DNA of 7,689 bases from an uncultured Oscillospiraceae bacterium (GCA_944385645.1 CALWYA010000067.1:1-7689); one strand, 5' to 3'. Counted from the stretch's first letter, positions 1 through 5,122 are shown. The notes: generated from the sequence alone by a model not told the origin. A program made the numbers and translations.

Positions 1-225
1 ATGCGCCCCCTGTTCGCCAACGCCGCCAAGTGCGAGCTGGACAGCCAGGGCCGCATCGTCATCCCCCAGAAGCTGCGGAAATACGCCGGCCTGGAGAAGG
101 ACGTGGTCATCCTCGGGGTCCACGACCGGGCGGAGATCTGGTCGGCCGACGCCTGGCAGGCCCAGGAGGAGGAAGAGATGACCCCCGAGAAAATGGCTGC
201 CTGCATGGCGGAGCTGGGGTTCTGA
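1..225 (+). CDS. mraZ: MraZ, transcriptional regulator of the dcw cluster (3' part only)
   Basis: These are the last 74 residues of MraZ, a DNA-binding protein that in studied bacteria binds repeats upstream of its own operon and controls dcw transcription. The family is about 140-150 residues with two SpoVT/AbrB-like swapped-hairpin domains, and only the second is here. Its hallmark D-x-x-G-R-x-x-x-P is seen as D14-S-Q-G17-R18-I-V-I-P22, followed by L-R-x-Y-A-G-L and the strand pattern V-V-I-L-G-V, then a stretch E-I-W-S. The ATG at base 1 is almost certainly an internal methionine, because it falls just before the second domain and the window begins there; the gene starts upstream. The stop at 223-225 is one base before the rsmH start, which implies translational coupling. 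The cluster promoter and MraZ operator lie outside the window. The family assignment is firm. The true start cannot be seen. Confidence 0.93.
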   Translation: MRPLFANAAKCELDSQGRIVIPQKLRKYAGLEKDVVILGVHDRAEIWSADAWQAQEEEEMTPEKMAACMAELGF

Positions 226-226
226 T

Positions 227-1177
227 ATGAGTGAGTTCACCCACCGCCCCGTCCTGCTGGACGAGTGTATCGAGGCCCTGGCCATCCGGCCCGACGGCGT
301 CTACCTGGACGGCACCCTGGGCCGGGCGGGCCACAGCCGGGAGATCGTGAAGCGGCTGACCACCGGCCGGCTCATCTGTGTGGACCGGGATCAGGCGGCC
401 CTGGATGCCGCCGGGGAGCGGCTGGCCGGCTGGCTGGACCGGGTCACCCTGGTCCACAGCAACTTCGACCGGGTGGCGGACATCTTGGACGAGCTGGGCC
501 TGCGGGGCGCGGACGGGATGCTCTTCGATCTGGGGGTGTCCTCCCCCCAGCTGGACGACGCCAGCCGGGGCTTCTCCTATATGGCTGACGCCCCCCTGGA
601 CATGCGCATGGACCGCTCAGAGGGCCTCACCGCCGCCGACGTGGTGAACACCTGGCCCCAGGAGGAGCTGCGCCGGATCCTCCAGCAGTACGGGGAGGAG
701 CGGTACGCCCCCTCCATCGCGGCGGCCATCGTCCGCCGGCGGCAGGAGCGGCCCATCGCCACCACCCTGGAGCTGGTGGAGGTCGTCAAGAGCGGCATGC
801 CCGCCAAAGCCCTGAAGGAGAAACAGCACCCGGCCAAGCGGAGCTTTCAGGCCATCCGCATCGCCGTCAATGACGAGCTGGCCTCGGTGGACCGGATGCT
901 CCAGGGGGCGGTGCCCCGGCTGAACCGGGGGGGCCGCCTGGCGGTCATCACCTTCCACTCCCTGGAGGACCGGATCGTGAAGAACGCCCTGGCCCAGTTT
1001 GCCCGGGGCTGCATCTGCCCGCCGGACTTTCCGGTGTGCGTGTGCGGCCGGACCCCCGACGTGAAGCTGACGCCCAAAAAGCCCATCCTCCCTTCGGAGC
1101 GGGAGATTGAAGAGAACCCTCGCGCCCGCAGCGCCAAGCTGCGGGTGGCGGAGAAGCTGAAGGACCCGGCGCCCTGA
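227..1177 (+). CDS. rsmH: RsmH, 16S rRNA (cytosine(1402)-N(4))-methyltransferase
   Basis: RsmH (formerly MraW) is an S-adenosylmethionine-dependent enzyme that methylates N4 of C1402 in 16S rRNA, in the ribosomal decoding centre. The 316 residues match the usual length of about 310-320. Visible in order are H6-R-P-V-L, the SAM-binding loop D28-G-T-L-G-R-A-G-H-S37, V-D-R-D at 52-55, the signature F100-D-L-G-V-S-S-P-Q-L-D with G-F-S-Y at 115-118 and D-M-R-M-D at 125-129, then R-S-F-Q-A-I-R-I-A-V-N at 205-215 and F-H-S-L-E-D-R at 243-249. A cysteine cluster C262-I-C...C-V-C273 follows, and the C-terminal R-A-R-S-A-K-L-R motif is at 299-306. The start lies one base after the mraZ stop. The Shine-Dalgarno sequence is poor (GGAG at 210-213, 13 bases away), so translation probably depends on ribosomes finishing mraZ. 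The position directly after mraZ is the standard one. Confidence 0.98.
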   Translation: MSEFTHRPVLLDECIEALAIRPDGVYLDGTLGRAGHSREIVKRLTTGRLICVDRDQAALDAAGERLAGWLDRVTLVHSNFDRVADILDELGLRGADGMLFDLGVSSPQLDDASRGFSYMADAPLDMRMDRSEGLTAADVVNTWPQEELRRILQQYGEERYAPSIAAAIVRRRQERPIATTLELVEVVKSGMPAKALKEKQHPAKRSFQAIRIAVNDELASVDRMLQGAVPRLNRGGRLAVITFHSLEDRIVKNALAQFARGCICPPDFPVCVCGRTPDVKLTPKKPILPSEREIEENPRARSAKLRVAEKLKDPAP

Positions 1178-1226
1178 GGGCCGGGAGAACATGGAATTTA
1201 CCACAGACACAGGGAGGGAGCGCCCC

Positions 1227-1793
1227 ATGGCCGCCTATCGCCGCCGAACCGCAACCACATACGACACCTATGGAAGCGTGGCCTACGCCCCGGCCTATGA
1301 CGGCTCGGCCGTTCGGGTCCCCCGGCGGCAGGAGGAGGTCCTCCAGCCCGCCCCCCGCCCCAGGCAGCGGGAGCAGGTCCGGCGGCGGACGCTGGAGCGC
1401 GCCCAGGTCCAGGTCCGGGAGGCGGGACAGGTGGCCCCCTTCGCGGTGGTGGGCTTTCTGGCGGTGGCGGTCTTTGCCGCCCTGCTGATTCTCAGCTATG
1501 CCCAGCTGGCCGTCGCCAACGACGCCATGGTGACCCTGCGGGGGCAGCTGAGCGACCTCCAGGCCGAGCACGCCACCCTGTCGGCCCAGTATGAGAAGGT
1601 CTTCGACATGGACAAGCTCCAGGCGGCGGTGGGCGGCGAGATGGCCCGGCCCGACAGCGATCAGGTGACCTATATCGACCTGTCCGAGCCCGACCAGGTG
1701 ACCGTCTATGCCGAGGAGCGCGCCGGCGGCCTGTCCGGCGTCCTAACCGGCGCGGGCCGGGTACTGGACGGATTCCTGGAATATTTCCGCTGA
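1227..1793 (+). CDS. ftsL: FtsL-like divisome protein (single-pass membrane protein with coiled coil)
   Basis: FtsL is a bitopic septum protein that, with DivIC/FtsB and DivIB/FtsQ, activates the septal PBP-FtsW pair. The call rests on topology and position, since FtsL sequences diverge strongly. The 188-residue product has a basic cytoplasmic part (about 1-69, rich in R, Q and P), one membrane helix at about 71-90 and a heptad-like outer stretch (about 92-125, including L-R-G-Q-L-S-D-L-Q-A-E). A D/E-rich tail follows, ending in a small G-G-L-S-G-V-L-T-G segment. I chose ATG 1227 because AGGGAGGGAG (1211-1220) lies six bases upstream. An in-frame ATG at 1191 would add 12 residues but has only GGGAG three bases before it. 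The gene sits between rsmH and the PBP, the classic ftsL slot. It is longer than typical FtsL (about 100-120 residues) at both ends. It could instead be called a hypothetical septum-formation-initiator-like protein. Confidence 0.75.
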   Translation: MAAYRRRTATTYDTYGSVAYAPAYDGSAVRVPRRQEEVLQPAPRPRQREQVRRRTLERAQVQVREAGQVAPFAVVGFLAVAVFAALLILSYAQLAVANDAMVTLRGQLSDLQAEHATLSAQYEKVFDMDKLQAAVGGEMARPDSDQVTYIDLSEPDQVTVYAEERAGGLSGVLTGAGRVLDGFLEYFR

Positions 1794-1836
1794 CCGGCCC
1801 ATATCCATAGGGTGGTCAGCCGGGGCCCCGGGCCCC
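1789..1836 (+). other. Two stem-loops at the end of ftsL and start of the ftsL-PBP spacer
   Basis: A 7-bp stem pairs GCTGACC (1789-1795) with GGTCAGC (1814-1820) and overlaps the ftsL stop codon. Directly after it, GGGGCC (1822-1827) pairs with GGCCCC (1831-1836) around a CCG loop. The sequence CCGGGGCCCCGG (1820-1831) is also a perfect 12-base palindrome. Neither is followed by a T run, so neither is a terminator by itself. They precede the strong hairpin at 1864-1923 and may form part of a structured leader for the PBP gene. That role is inference. Confidence 0.5.
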
Positions 1837-1863
1837 AGCACAGAGAGAAACAAGAGGCAAAGC

Positions 1864-1923
1864 AAAAGGTTCCTCTCTTGCTCCTGGTTGTTGGAAGCAG
1901 AGGAGCAGGAGAGGGGCTTTTTT
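1864..1923 (+). terminator. Strong intrinsic-terminator-like hairpin between ftsL and the PBP gene
   Basis: CCTCTCTTGCTCCT (1872-1885) pairs with AGGAGCAGGAGAGG (1901-1914), a 14-bp stem with a single G-T wobble at 1878/1908 and a 15-base loop. Pairing can continue outward through 1864-1871 with 1915-1922 (A-T pairs, one G-C pair and several wobbles), giving about 22 bp. The 3' side runs into six T's at 1918-1923, and the 5' side carries AAAA at 1864-1867, so the reverse strand could also terminate. It has the classic form of a Rho-independent terminator. The next gene's Shine-Dalgarno sequence starts at 1937, leaving no room for a separate promoter, so partial read-through or regulated attenuation is more likely than a true operon end. 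Confidence 0.8.
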
Positions 1924-1936
1924 CTGTTTGATCCCG

Positions 1937-1954
1937 AAGGAGGGAAACCCATTG
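1937..1954 (+). promoter_or_regulatory. Strong ribosome binding site fixing a TTG start for the PBP gene
   Basis: AAGGAGGG at 1937-1944 is close to a perfect Shine-Dalgarno sequence. Seven bases later comes TTG at 1952-1954, in frame with the PBP. An in-frame TTG at 1928 lies upstream of this site and has no ribosome binding site of its own. It would also put the Shine-Dalgarno inside the coding region, so 1952 is preferred. Confidence 0.8.
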
Positions 1955-4399
1955 AATCGAAACGAGGAACGGGGAAGGCGCCCCCGGGGCGGAGTCCCGC
2001 CCGCCGCCACCCGCGGCACCCACTCCAAGCGCAGCATCTTCAAGCGGACGGTGTTCCTCATGGTGTGCTGCGGCGTGCTGATGTTTCTCCCCCTGGGCTG
2101 GAAGCTGTGGGACATCGCCGTGGTCCACCACGACGAGTATCAGCAGAAGGCCAGCAACCAGCAGACCCTGGACCTGACCGTGTCCGCCTCCCGGGGGAAC
2201 ATCTATGACCGCAACGGCAATGTGCTGGCCATGTCGGCCACCGTCTACAACCTGATCCTGTCCCCCAACGACCTGGTGAAGAGCGTGCCCGAGAAGGACG
2301 AGGAGGGCAACCCCCTGTCCGAGTCGGAGCGGGCCGCCCTGGTGGCCGAGAAGCAGGAGCAGGTGAAGGCGGACCTGATGGCCCTGGTGCCCGGCCTGGA
2401 CGAGGAGCGGGTGGACGCCCAGGTCCACGCCGTCCAGTACTCCTACCGGGAGATCAAGACCAACATCGAGGAGGAGGAGGCCGAGGCCATCCGGGAGTAT
2501 ATCGTGGAGAACAAGACCTCCGCCTATCTCTACCTGCTCACCGGCACCAAGCGGTACTACCCCTACTCCGCTCTGGCCGCCCAGACCCTGGGCTTTGTCA
2601 ACGCCAACGGGGGAGCCTACGGGGTGGAGGCGGCCTATAACGACATTCTGGAGGGGACCGCCGGCCGGGTGGTCACCACCAAGACGGGGGGCGGCACCGA
2701 GCTGTACGACTCCTACTCCGAGTACATCGACGCGGAGAACGGCTATGACGTGACCCTCACCCTGGACGCCACCATCCAGTCCTATTTGGAGAAGGCACTG
2801 GAGGAGGGCATCCAGGACTACGACGTGCAGAACGGGGCCTTCGGCATCGCCATGAATCCCCAGACCGGGGAGATCCTGGCCATCGCCGGCGTTCCCGACT
2901 TCGACCCCAACAACTACTCCCAGATCACCGACGCCATCCTCCAGCGGGACATGGAGGCCGAGGCCCAGGAGATCTATGAGCAGCTCAAGGCCAACAACAC
3001 CGGGAACCTCACCGACGCCGAGCTGCTGTCCCAGGCCCAGAGCCAGGCCTATAACGACGCAGTGATGAGCCAGTGGAACAGCAAGGCGGTCAACCAGACC
3101 TACGAGCCCGGCTCCACCTTCAAGGCCATCGTCCTGTCCATGGCCCTGGAGGAGGGGCTGGTGGATGAGAATGACACCTTCACCTGCACCGGCTCGGTGA
3201 TGGTGGACGGCTACTCCTCCCCCATCCACTGCTCCCAGCGGCGGGGCCACGGAACCCAGACCCTGGCCGAGGCGGTGCAGAACTCCTGCAACCCGGCCTT
3301 CATCGCCATCGGACAGCGGCTGGGCACCGACCTGTTCTACCAATACTTCCAGGCCTTCGGCTATACCGAGATGACCGGGGTGGACCTGCCCAGCGAGGTG
3401 AGGGGCATCAACTGGGGGGACGCCATGACCAACGTGGACCTGGCGGTGGCCTCCTTCGGCCAGCGGTTCACCACCACCCCCATCCAGCACATCACCGCCT
3501 TCGCCGCCGTCATCAACGGGGGCAAGCTGCTCCAGCCCTACATCGTCCAGTCGGTCACCGACCAGGACGGCAATGTCATCCAGGAGACCCAGCCCACTGT
3601 GGTCCGCCAGGTCATCAGCCAGGAGACCAGCCGCCGGGCCGCCGCCATCCTGGAGACGGTGGTCAGCGCCCCCACCGGCTCGGGCCGGTTCGCCCACCAG
3701 GCGGGCTACCGCATCGGGGGCAAGACCGGCTCCTCGGAGACAGGGGAGGAGGGGCGCACCATCGTGTCCTTCATGGGCTTCGCCCCGGCGGACGACCCCC
3801 AGCTCCTGGTCCTCATGGCCTTTGACAAGCCTCAGCAGAAGTCCCCGGGCAGCAACTGGTCCACCACCGGCGTCTACATCAGCGGCGGCAACATGACCGC
3901 CGTCACCGCCGGCCCCATGCTGGCCGACATGCTGGACTACCTGGGGGTAGAGAAGGAGTACTCCGCCCAGGACTCCGCCGCCATTGACGTGTCTACCCCC
4001 CGGGTCACCGGCCTGACGGTGGCCGAGGCGGAGGATGAGCTGGCGGAGAAGGGGCTGAAGTACCGCACCATCGGCCAGGGGGAGACGGTGACGACTCAGA
4101 TCCCCGCCTCCGGCGCCTCCGTCCCCGGGGGCTCCACCGTGATCCTGTACCTGGGAGACGCCCAGCCCGCCGAGACGGGCACCGTCCCCAACGTGGCCGG
4201 CCAGACCTATGAGACCGCCAAGAGCATGCTGGAGGACGCCGGCTTCTTCATGAAGGCCACCGGGGCCACCGTCTACTACGGCAACACCTCCACCGCCGAG
4301 AGCCAGAGCGTGTCCCCCGGCGAGACCGCCCCCACCGGCACCGTCATCGAGGTCCAGTTCTTCGACCTGATCGAGGACGGGGCGGTGGAGCTGGAGTAG
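1952..4399 (+). CDS. ftsI: Class B penicillin-binding protein, FtsI/SpoVD family, with two PASTA domains
   Basis: This membrane-anchored D,D-transpeptidase cross-links peptidoglycan outside the membrane, at the septum (FtsI/PBP2B/PBP2x) or the spore cortex (SpoVD). The 815 residues show a cytoplasmic basic N-terminus, one membrane helix (about 33-52) and a PBP dimerisation domain from R-G-N-I-Y-D-R (81-87) to about 260. The transpeptidase domain carries the three catalytic motifs: S388-T-F-K391 (nucleophile S388), S445-C-N447 and K591-T-G593. Two PASTA repeats follow, at about 681-737 (starting S-T-P-R-V-T-G-L) and 743-806 (G-T-V-P-N-V-A-G-Q). There is a helical insertion of about 45 residues (about 325-372) between P-D-F-D-P-N-N (315-321) and the active serine. 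Position after ftsL and before murE fits both ftsI/pbpB and spoVD. Only one PBP is present here, and two PASTA domains do not settle which role it has. Family certain; septal versus sporulation role open. Confidence 0.95.
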   Translation: MNRNEERGRRPRGGVPPAATRGTHSKRSIFKRTVFLMVCCGVLMFLPLGWKLWDIAVVHHDEYQQKASNQQTLDLTVSASRGNIYDRNGNVLAMSATVYNLILSPNDLVKSVPEKDEEGNPLSESERAALVAEKQEQVKADLMALVPGLDEERVDAQVHAVQYSYREIKTNIEEEEAEAIREYIVENKTSAYLYLLTGTKRYYPYSALAAQTLGFVNANGGAYGVEAAYNDILEGTAGRVVTTKTGGGTELYDSYSEYIDAENGYDVTLTLDATIQSYLEKALEEGIQDYDVQNGAFGIAMNPQTGEILAIAGVPDFDPNNYSQITDAILQRDMEAEAQEIYEQLKANNTGNLTDAELLSQAQSQAYNDAVMSQWNSKAVNQTYEPGSTFKAIVLSMALEEGLVDENDTFTCTGSVMVDGYSSPIHCSQRRGHGTQTLAEAVQNSCNPAFIAIGQRLGTDLFYQYFQAFGYTEMTGVDLPSEVRGINWGDAMTNVDLAVASFGQRFTTTPIQHITAFAAVINGGKLLQPYIVQSVTDQDGNVIQETQPTVVRQVISQETSRRAAAILETVVSAPTGSGRFAHQAGYRIGGKTGSSETGEEGRTIVSFMGFAPADDPQLLVLMAFDKPQQKSPGSNWSTTGVYISGGNMTAVTAGPMLADMLDYLGVEKEYSAQDSAAIDVSTPRVTGLTVAEAEDELAEKGLKYRTIGQGETVTTQIPASGASVPGGSTVILYLGDAQPAETGTVPNVAGQTYETAKSMLEDAGFFMKATGATVYYGNTSTAESQSVSPGETAPTGTVIEVQFFDLIEDGAVELE

Positions 4400-4404
4400 A
4401 GAGG

Positions 4405-4460
4405 GAAGAGTGGAGAGTGAAGAGTGGAGAGTAGAGAGTGGAGATAGGAGATAGGAGATA
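4405..4460 (+). repeat. Purine-rich short tandem repeats after the PBP gene
   Basis: The 14-mer GAAGAGTGGAGAGT occurs twice in perfect tandem (4405-4418 and 4419-4432), followed by a degenerate third unit. Then GAGATAG is repeated at 4441-4447 and 4448-4454, with a partial third copy at 4455-4460. The + strand is almost pure purine over this stretch, unlike the genes around it. It begins five bases after the PBP stop. Function is unknown; such tracts can change in length by replication slippage. Confidence 0.85.
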
Positions 4461-4519
4461 AAAAATGCAGAATGCAGGAATGCAGAATGAATTAAGAATT
4501 GAGAATGGAAAATTAGGGG
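4461..4519 (+). repeat. AT-rich AATGCAG / GAAT repeat tract
   Basis: AATGCAG occurs three times (4464-4470, 4471-4477, 4479-4485), followed by repeated GAAT-type words (AATGAATTAAGAATTGAGAA) and a run ending AAAATTAGGGGGG. The composition switches from GC-rich coding DNA to AT-rich here. Similar low-complexity tracts commonly occur between genes in gut Clostridia and often give spurious small ORFs; that comparison is from general knowledge and was not searched. It forms the left edge of the hairpin island. Confidence 0.75.
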
Positions 4520-4540
4520 GGACGATACCGTGTGAGATGC

Positions 4541-4590
4541 CCGGACCTTCCCCCTGGGGGGAAGGTGGCCCGAAGGGCCGGATGAGGGGG
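4541..4590 (+). repeat. Double hairpin, C-rich/G-rich stem plus GGCCC-GAA-GGGCC
   Basis: ACCTTCCCCC (4545-4554) pairs with GGGGGAAGGT (4557-4566), a 10-bp dyad. One step on, GGCCC (4567-4571) pairs with GGGCC (4575-4579) around a GAA loop, followed by a G run. The layout matches the double hairpin at 4974-5006, so both look like copies of one module. Confidence 0.75.
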
Positions 4591-4608
4591 CGACCTGACC
4601 GCCGTCAT

Positions 4609-4641
4609 GTAGGGGCGCACATTGTGCGCCCGCCTCTTGGC
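4609..4641 (+). repeat. GTAGGGG stem-loop module, copy 1
   Basis: GTAGGGGC leads into an 8-bp stem, GGGCGCAC (4613-4620) with GTGCGCCC (4624-4631) and loop ATT. The 15 bases CGCCCGCCTCTTGGC at 4627-4641 recur exactly at 4941-4955 in copy 5. Confidence 0.8.
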
Positions 4642-4642
4642 G

Positions 4643-4690
4643 CCCCCCTCGTGGGGGAGCTGTCGAGCCGTAAGGCGAGACTGAGGGGGG
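4643..4690 (+). repeat. C-run/G-run hairpin followed by CTGTC...GACTGA module
   Basis: CCCCC (4644-4648) pairs with GGGGG (4653-4657). Then CTGTC (4660-4664) and GACTGA (4679-4684) frame a small stem in which GTC pairs with GAC and GCC (4667-4669) pairs with GGC (4674-4676), separated by facing GA steps. A G run follows. The frame is the same as at 5022-5046. Confidence 0.65.
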
Positions 4691-4724
4691 CTTGTGCCAA
4701 CCGCCCCACACCGCTCACCCCCCT

Positions 4725-4779
4725 CCGTCACCGCCTGCGACGGTGCCACCTCCCCCGCAAGGGGGGAGGCTTCGGGCCG
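4725..4779 (+). repeat. CCGTC...GACGG stem plus CCTCCCCC...GGGGGAGG hairpin
   Basis: CCGTC (4725-4729) pairs with GACGG (4739-4743). Then CCTCCCCC (4749-4756) pairs with GGGGGAGG (4762-4769), an 8-bp stem with a 5-base loop. The 18 bases GGGGGAGGCTTCGGGCCG at 4762-4779 recur exactly at 5105-5122. Confidence 0.75.
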
Positions 4780-4801
4780 CCGAAGGCGGCGGCCCCTACG
4801 G
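4774..4801 (-). repeat. GTAGGGG stem-loop module, copy 2 (inverted)
   Basis: On the + strand GGGCCGCCG (4774-4782) pairs with CGGCGGCCC (4787-4795) around AAGG, followed by CTACGG. Read on the minus strand this is CCGTAGGGGCC plus stem, the same module as copies 1, 3 and 5. Its GGCCCCTACGG (4791-4801) forms an 11-bp inverted repeat with CCGTAGGGGCC (4823-4833) of copy 3. Confidence 0.75.
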
Positions 4802-4822
4802 TGCAGCAGCGAGCCGTGATCG

Positions 4823-4851
4823 CCGTAGGGGCCGGTGTCCTCACCGGCCCG
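4823..4851 (+). repeat. GTAGGGG stem-loop module, copy 3
   Basis: CCGTAGGGGCC starts the module. The stem is GGGCCGGTG (4829-4837) with CACCGGCCC (4842-4850), 9 bp with loop TCCT. It faces the inverted copy 2 across 21 bases, making a larger palindromic pair. Confidence 0.8.
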
Positions 4852-4894
4852 AGGGGCGAAGAGGACATCGCCTCATGCGAGTGGTGCGAACCAT

Positions 4895-4920
4895 GTAGGG
4901 CGCGACGACCCGGCGCGCCG
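4895..4920 (+). repeat. GTAGGG stem-loop module, copy 4 (degenerate)
   Basis: GTAGGG is followed by a 6-bp stem, GGCGCG (4899-4904) with CGCGCC (4914-4919), and a 9-base loop. The module has one fewer G than the other copies and abuts copy 5 directly. Confidence 0.55.
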
Positions 4921-4922
4921 TC

Positions 4923-4955
4923 GTAGGGGCGGCCTGTGGCCGCCCGCCTCTTGGC
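4923..4955 (+). repeat. GTAGGGG stem-loop module, copy 5
   Basis: GTAGGGGC leads into GGGCGGCC (4927-4934) with GGCCGCCC (4938-4945), loop TGT. Compared with copy 1, two base pairs of the stem differ on both strands in a compensating way, while the flanks GTAGGGGC and CGCCCGCCTCTTGGC are identical. Confidence 0.8.
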
Positions 4956-4956
4956 T

Positions 4957-5006
4957 CCCCCTGTGGGGGCCGACTCCCCCTGTCAGGGGGAGATGGCCGA
5001 AGGCCA
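4957..5006 (+). repeat. Tandem CCCCC...GGGGG hairpins plus TGGCC-GAA-GGCCA
   Basis: CCCCC (4957-4961) pairs with GGGGG (4965-4969). CTCCCCC (4974-4980) pairs with GGGGGAG (4986-4992). TGGCC (4994-4998) pairs with GGCCA (5002-5006) around GAA. The last two reproduce the double-hairpin layout at 4541-4590. Confidence 0.75.
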
Positions 5007-5021
5007 AAGGGGGTAGGGACG

Positions 5022-5069
5022 CTGTCGGCGAAGCCGACTGAAGGGGCCCCTATGCCGTAAGGCCCCTTT
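5022..5069 (+). repeat. CTGTCGGC-GAA-GCCGACTGA hairpin and following AAGGGGCC dyad
   Basis: GTCGGC (5024-5029) pairs with GCCGAC (5033-5038) around GAA. AAGGGGCC (5041-5048) pairs with GGCCCCTT (5061-5068) around a 12-base loop. Only three T's follow the second hairpin, so it is at best a weak terminator. Confidence 0.7.
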
Positions 5070-5093
5070 CGCCCAAGTGTGCGCACTGGGGCA

Positions 5094-5122
5094 CCTCCCC
5101 CAAAGGGGGAGGCTTCGGGCCG
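5094..5122 (+). repeat. CCTCCCCC-AAA-GGGGGAGG hairpin, last unit of the island
   Basis: CCTCCCCC (5094-5101) pairs with GGGGGAGG (5105-5112) around AAA. The right arm and flank through 5122 are identical for 18 bases to 4762-4779. Confidence 0.8.

Larger units (their letters stand above)
4541..5122. repeat. Composite island of GC-rich dyad-symmetric interspersed repeats
   Basis: About 580 bases between the PBP gene and murE consist almost entirely of perfect or near-perfect stem-loops. At least three recurring modules are visible. One is GTAGGGG followed by a variable GC stem (five copies, one inverted). Another is a C-rich/G-rich hairpin of CTCCCCC...GGGGGAG type (at least five copies), often followed by a second small hairpin with a GAA loop. 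The third is CTGTC...GACTGA-GGGG (two copies). No convincing protein gene lies here, and I see no transposase, tRNA or CRISPR spacing. The arrangement suggests stepwise accumulation of REP/MITE-like elements in a non-essential spacer. The modules are listed separately below. Confidence 0.85.

Noticed and set aside
1191..1226. Earlier in-frame ATG for the ftsL-like gene
   Set aside because: Its purine stretch is only three bases away, while ATG 1227 has a long AGGGAGGGAG at good spacing. It is not fully excluded.
1928..1951. Earlier in-frame TTG for the PBP gene
   Set aside because: It would place the strong Shine-Dalgarno sequence inside the gene and has none of its own.
1706..4711. Long minus-strand open frame (1001 codons) antisense to the PBP gene
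   Set aside because: It mirrors the GC-rich codon pattern of the PBP gene, has a G/V/L/H-biased composition with no recognisable domain, and runs through the repeat tract. The + strand gene has all PBP motifs.
4465..4926. 153-codon + strand open frame in the repeat island
   Set aside because: Its N-terminus is translated AATGCAG repeats and the rest is translated hairpin modules. It lacks a ribosome binding site and domain-like sequence, so it is a chance frame in repeat DNA.
5041..5069. Terminator after the PBP gene
   Set aside because: The hairpin is sound, but only three T's follow it and it lies about 640 bases past the stop. It fits the repeat family better.
4541..5122. CRISPR array
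   Set aside because: The repeats are palindromic, of several types, in both orientations and irregularly spaced, with no unique spacers of constant length.
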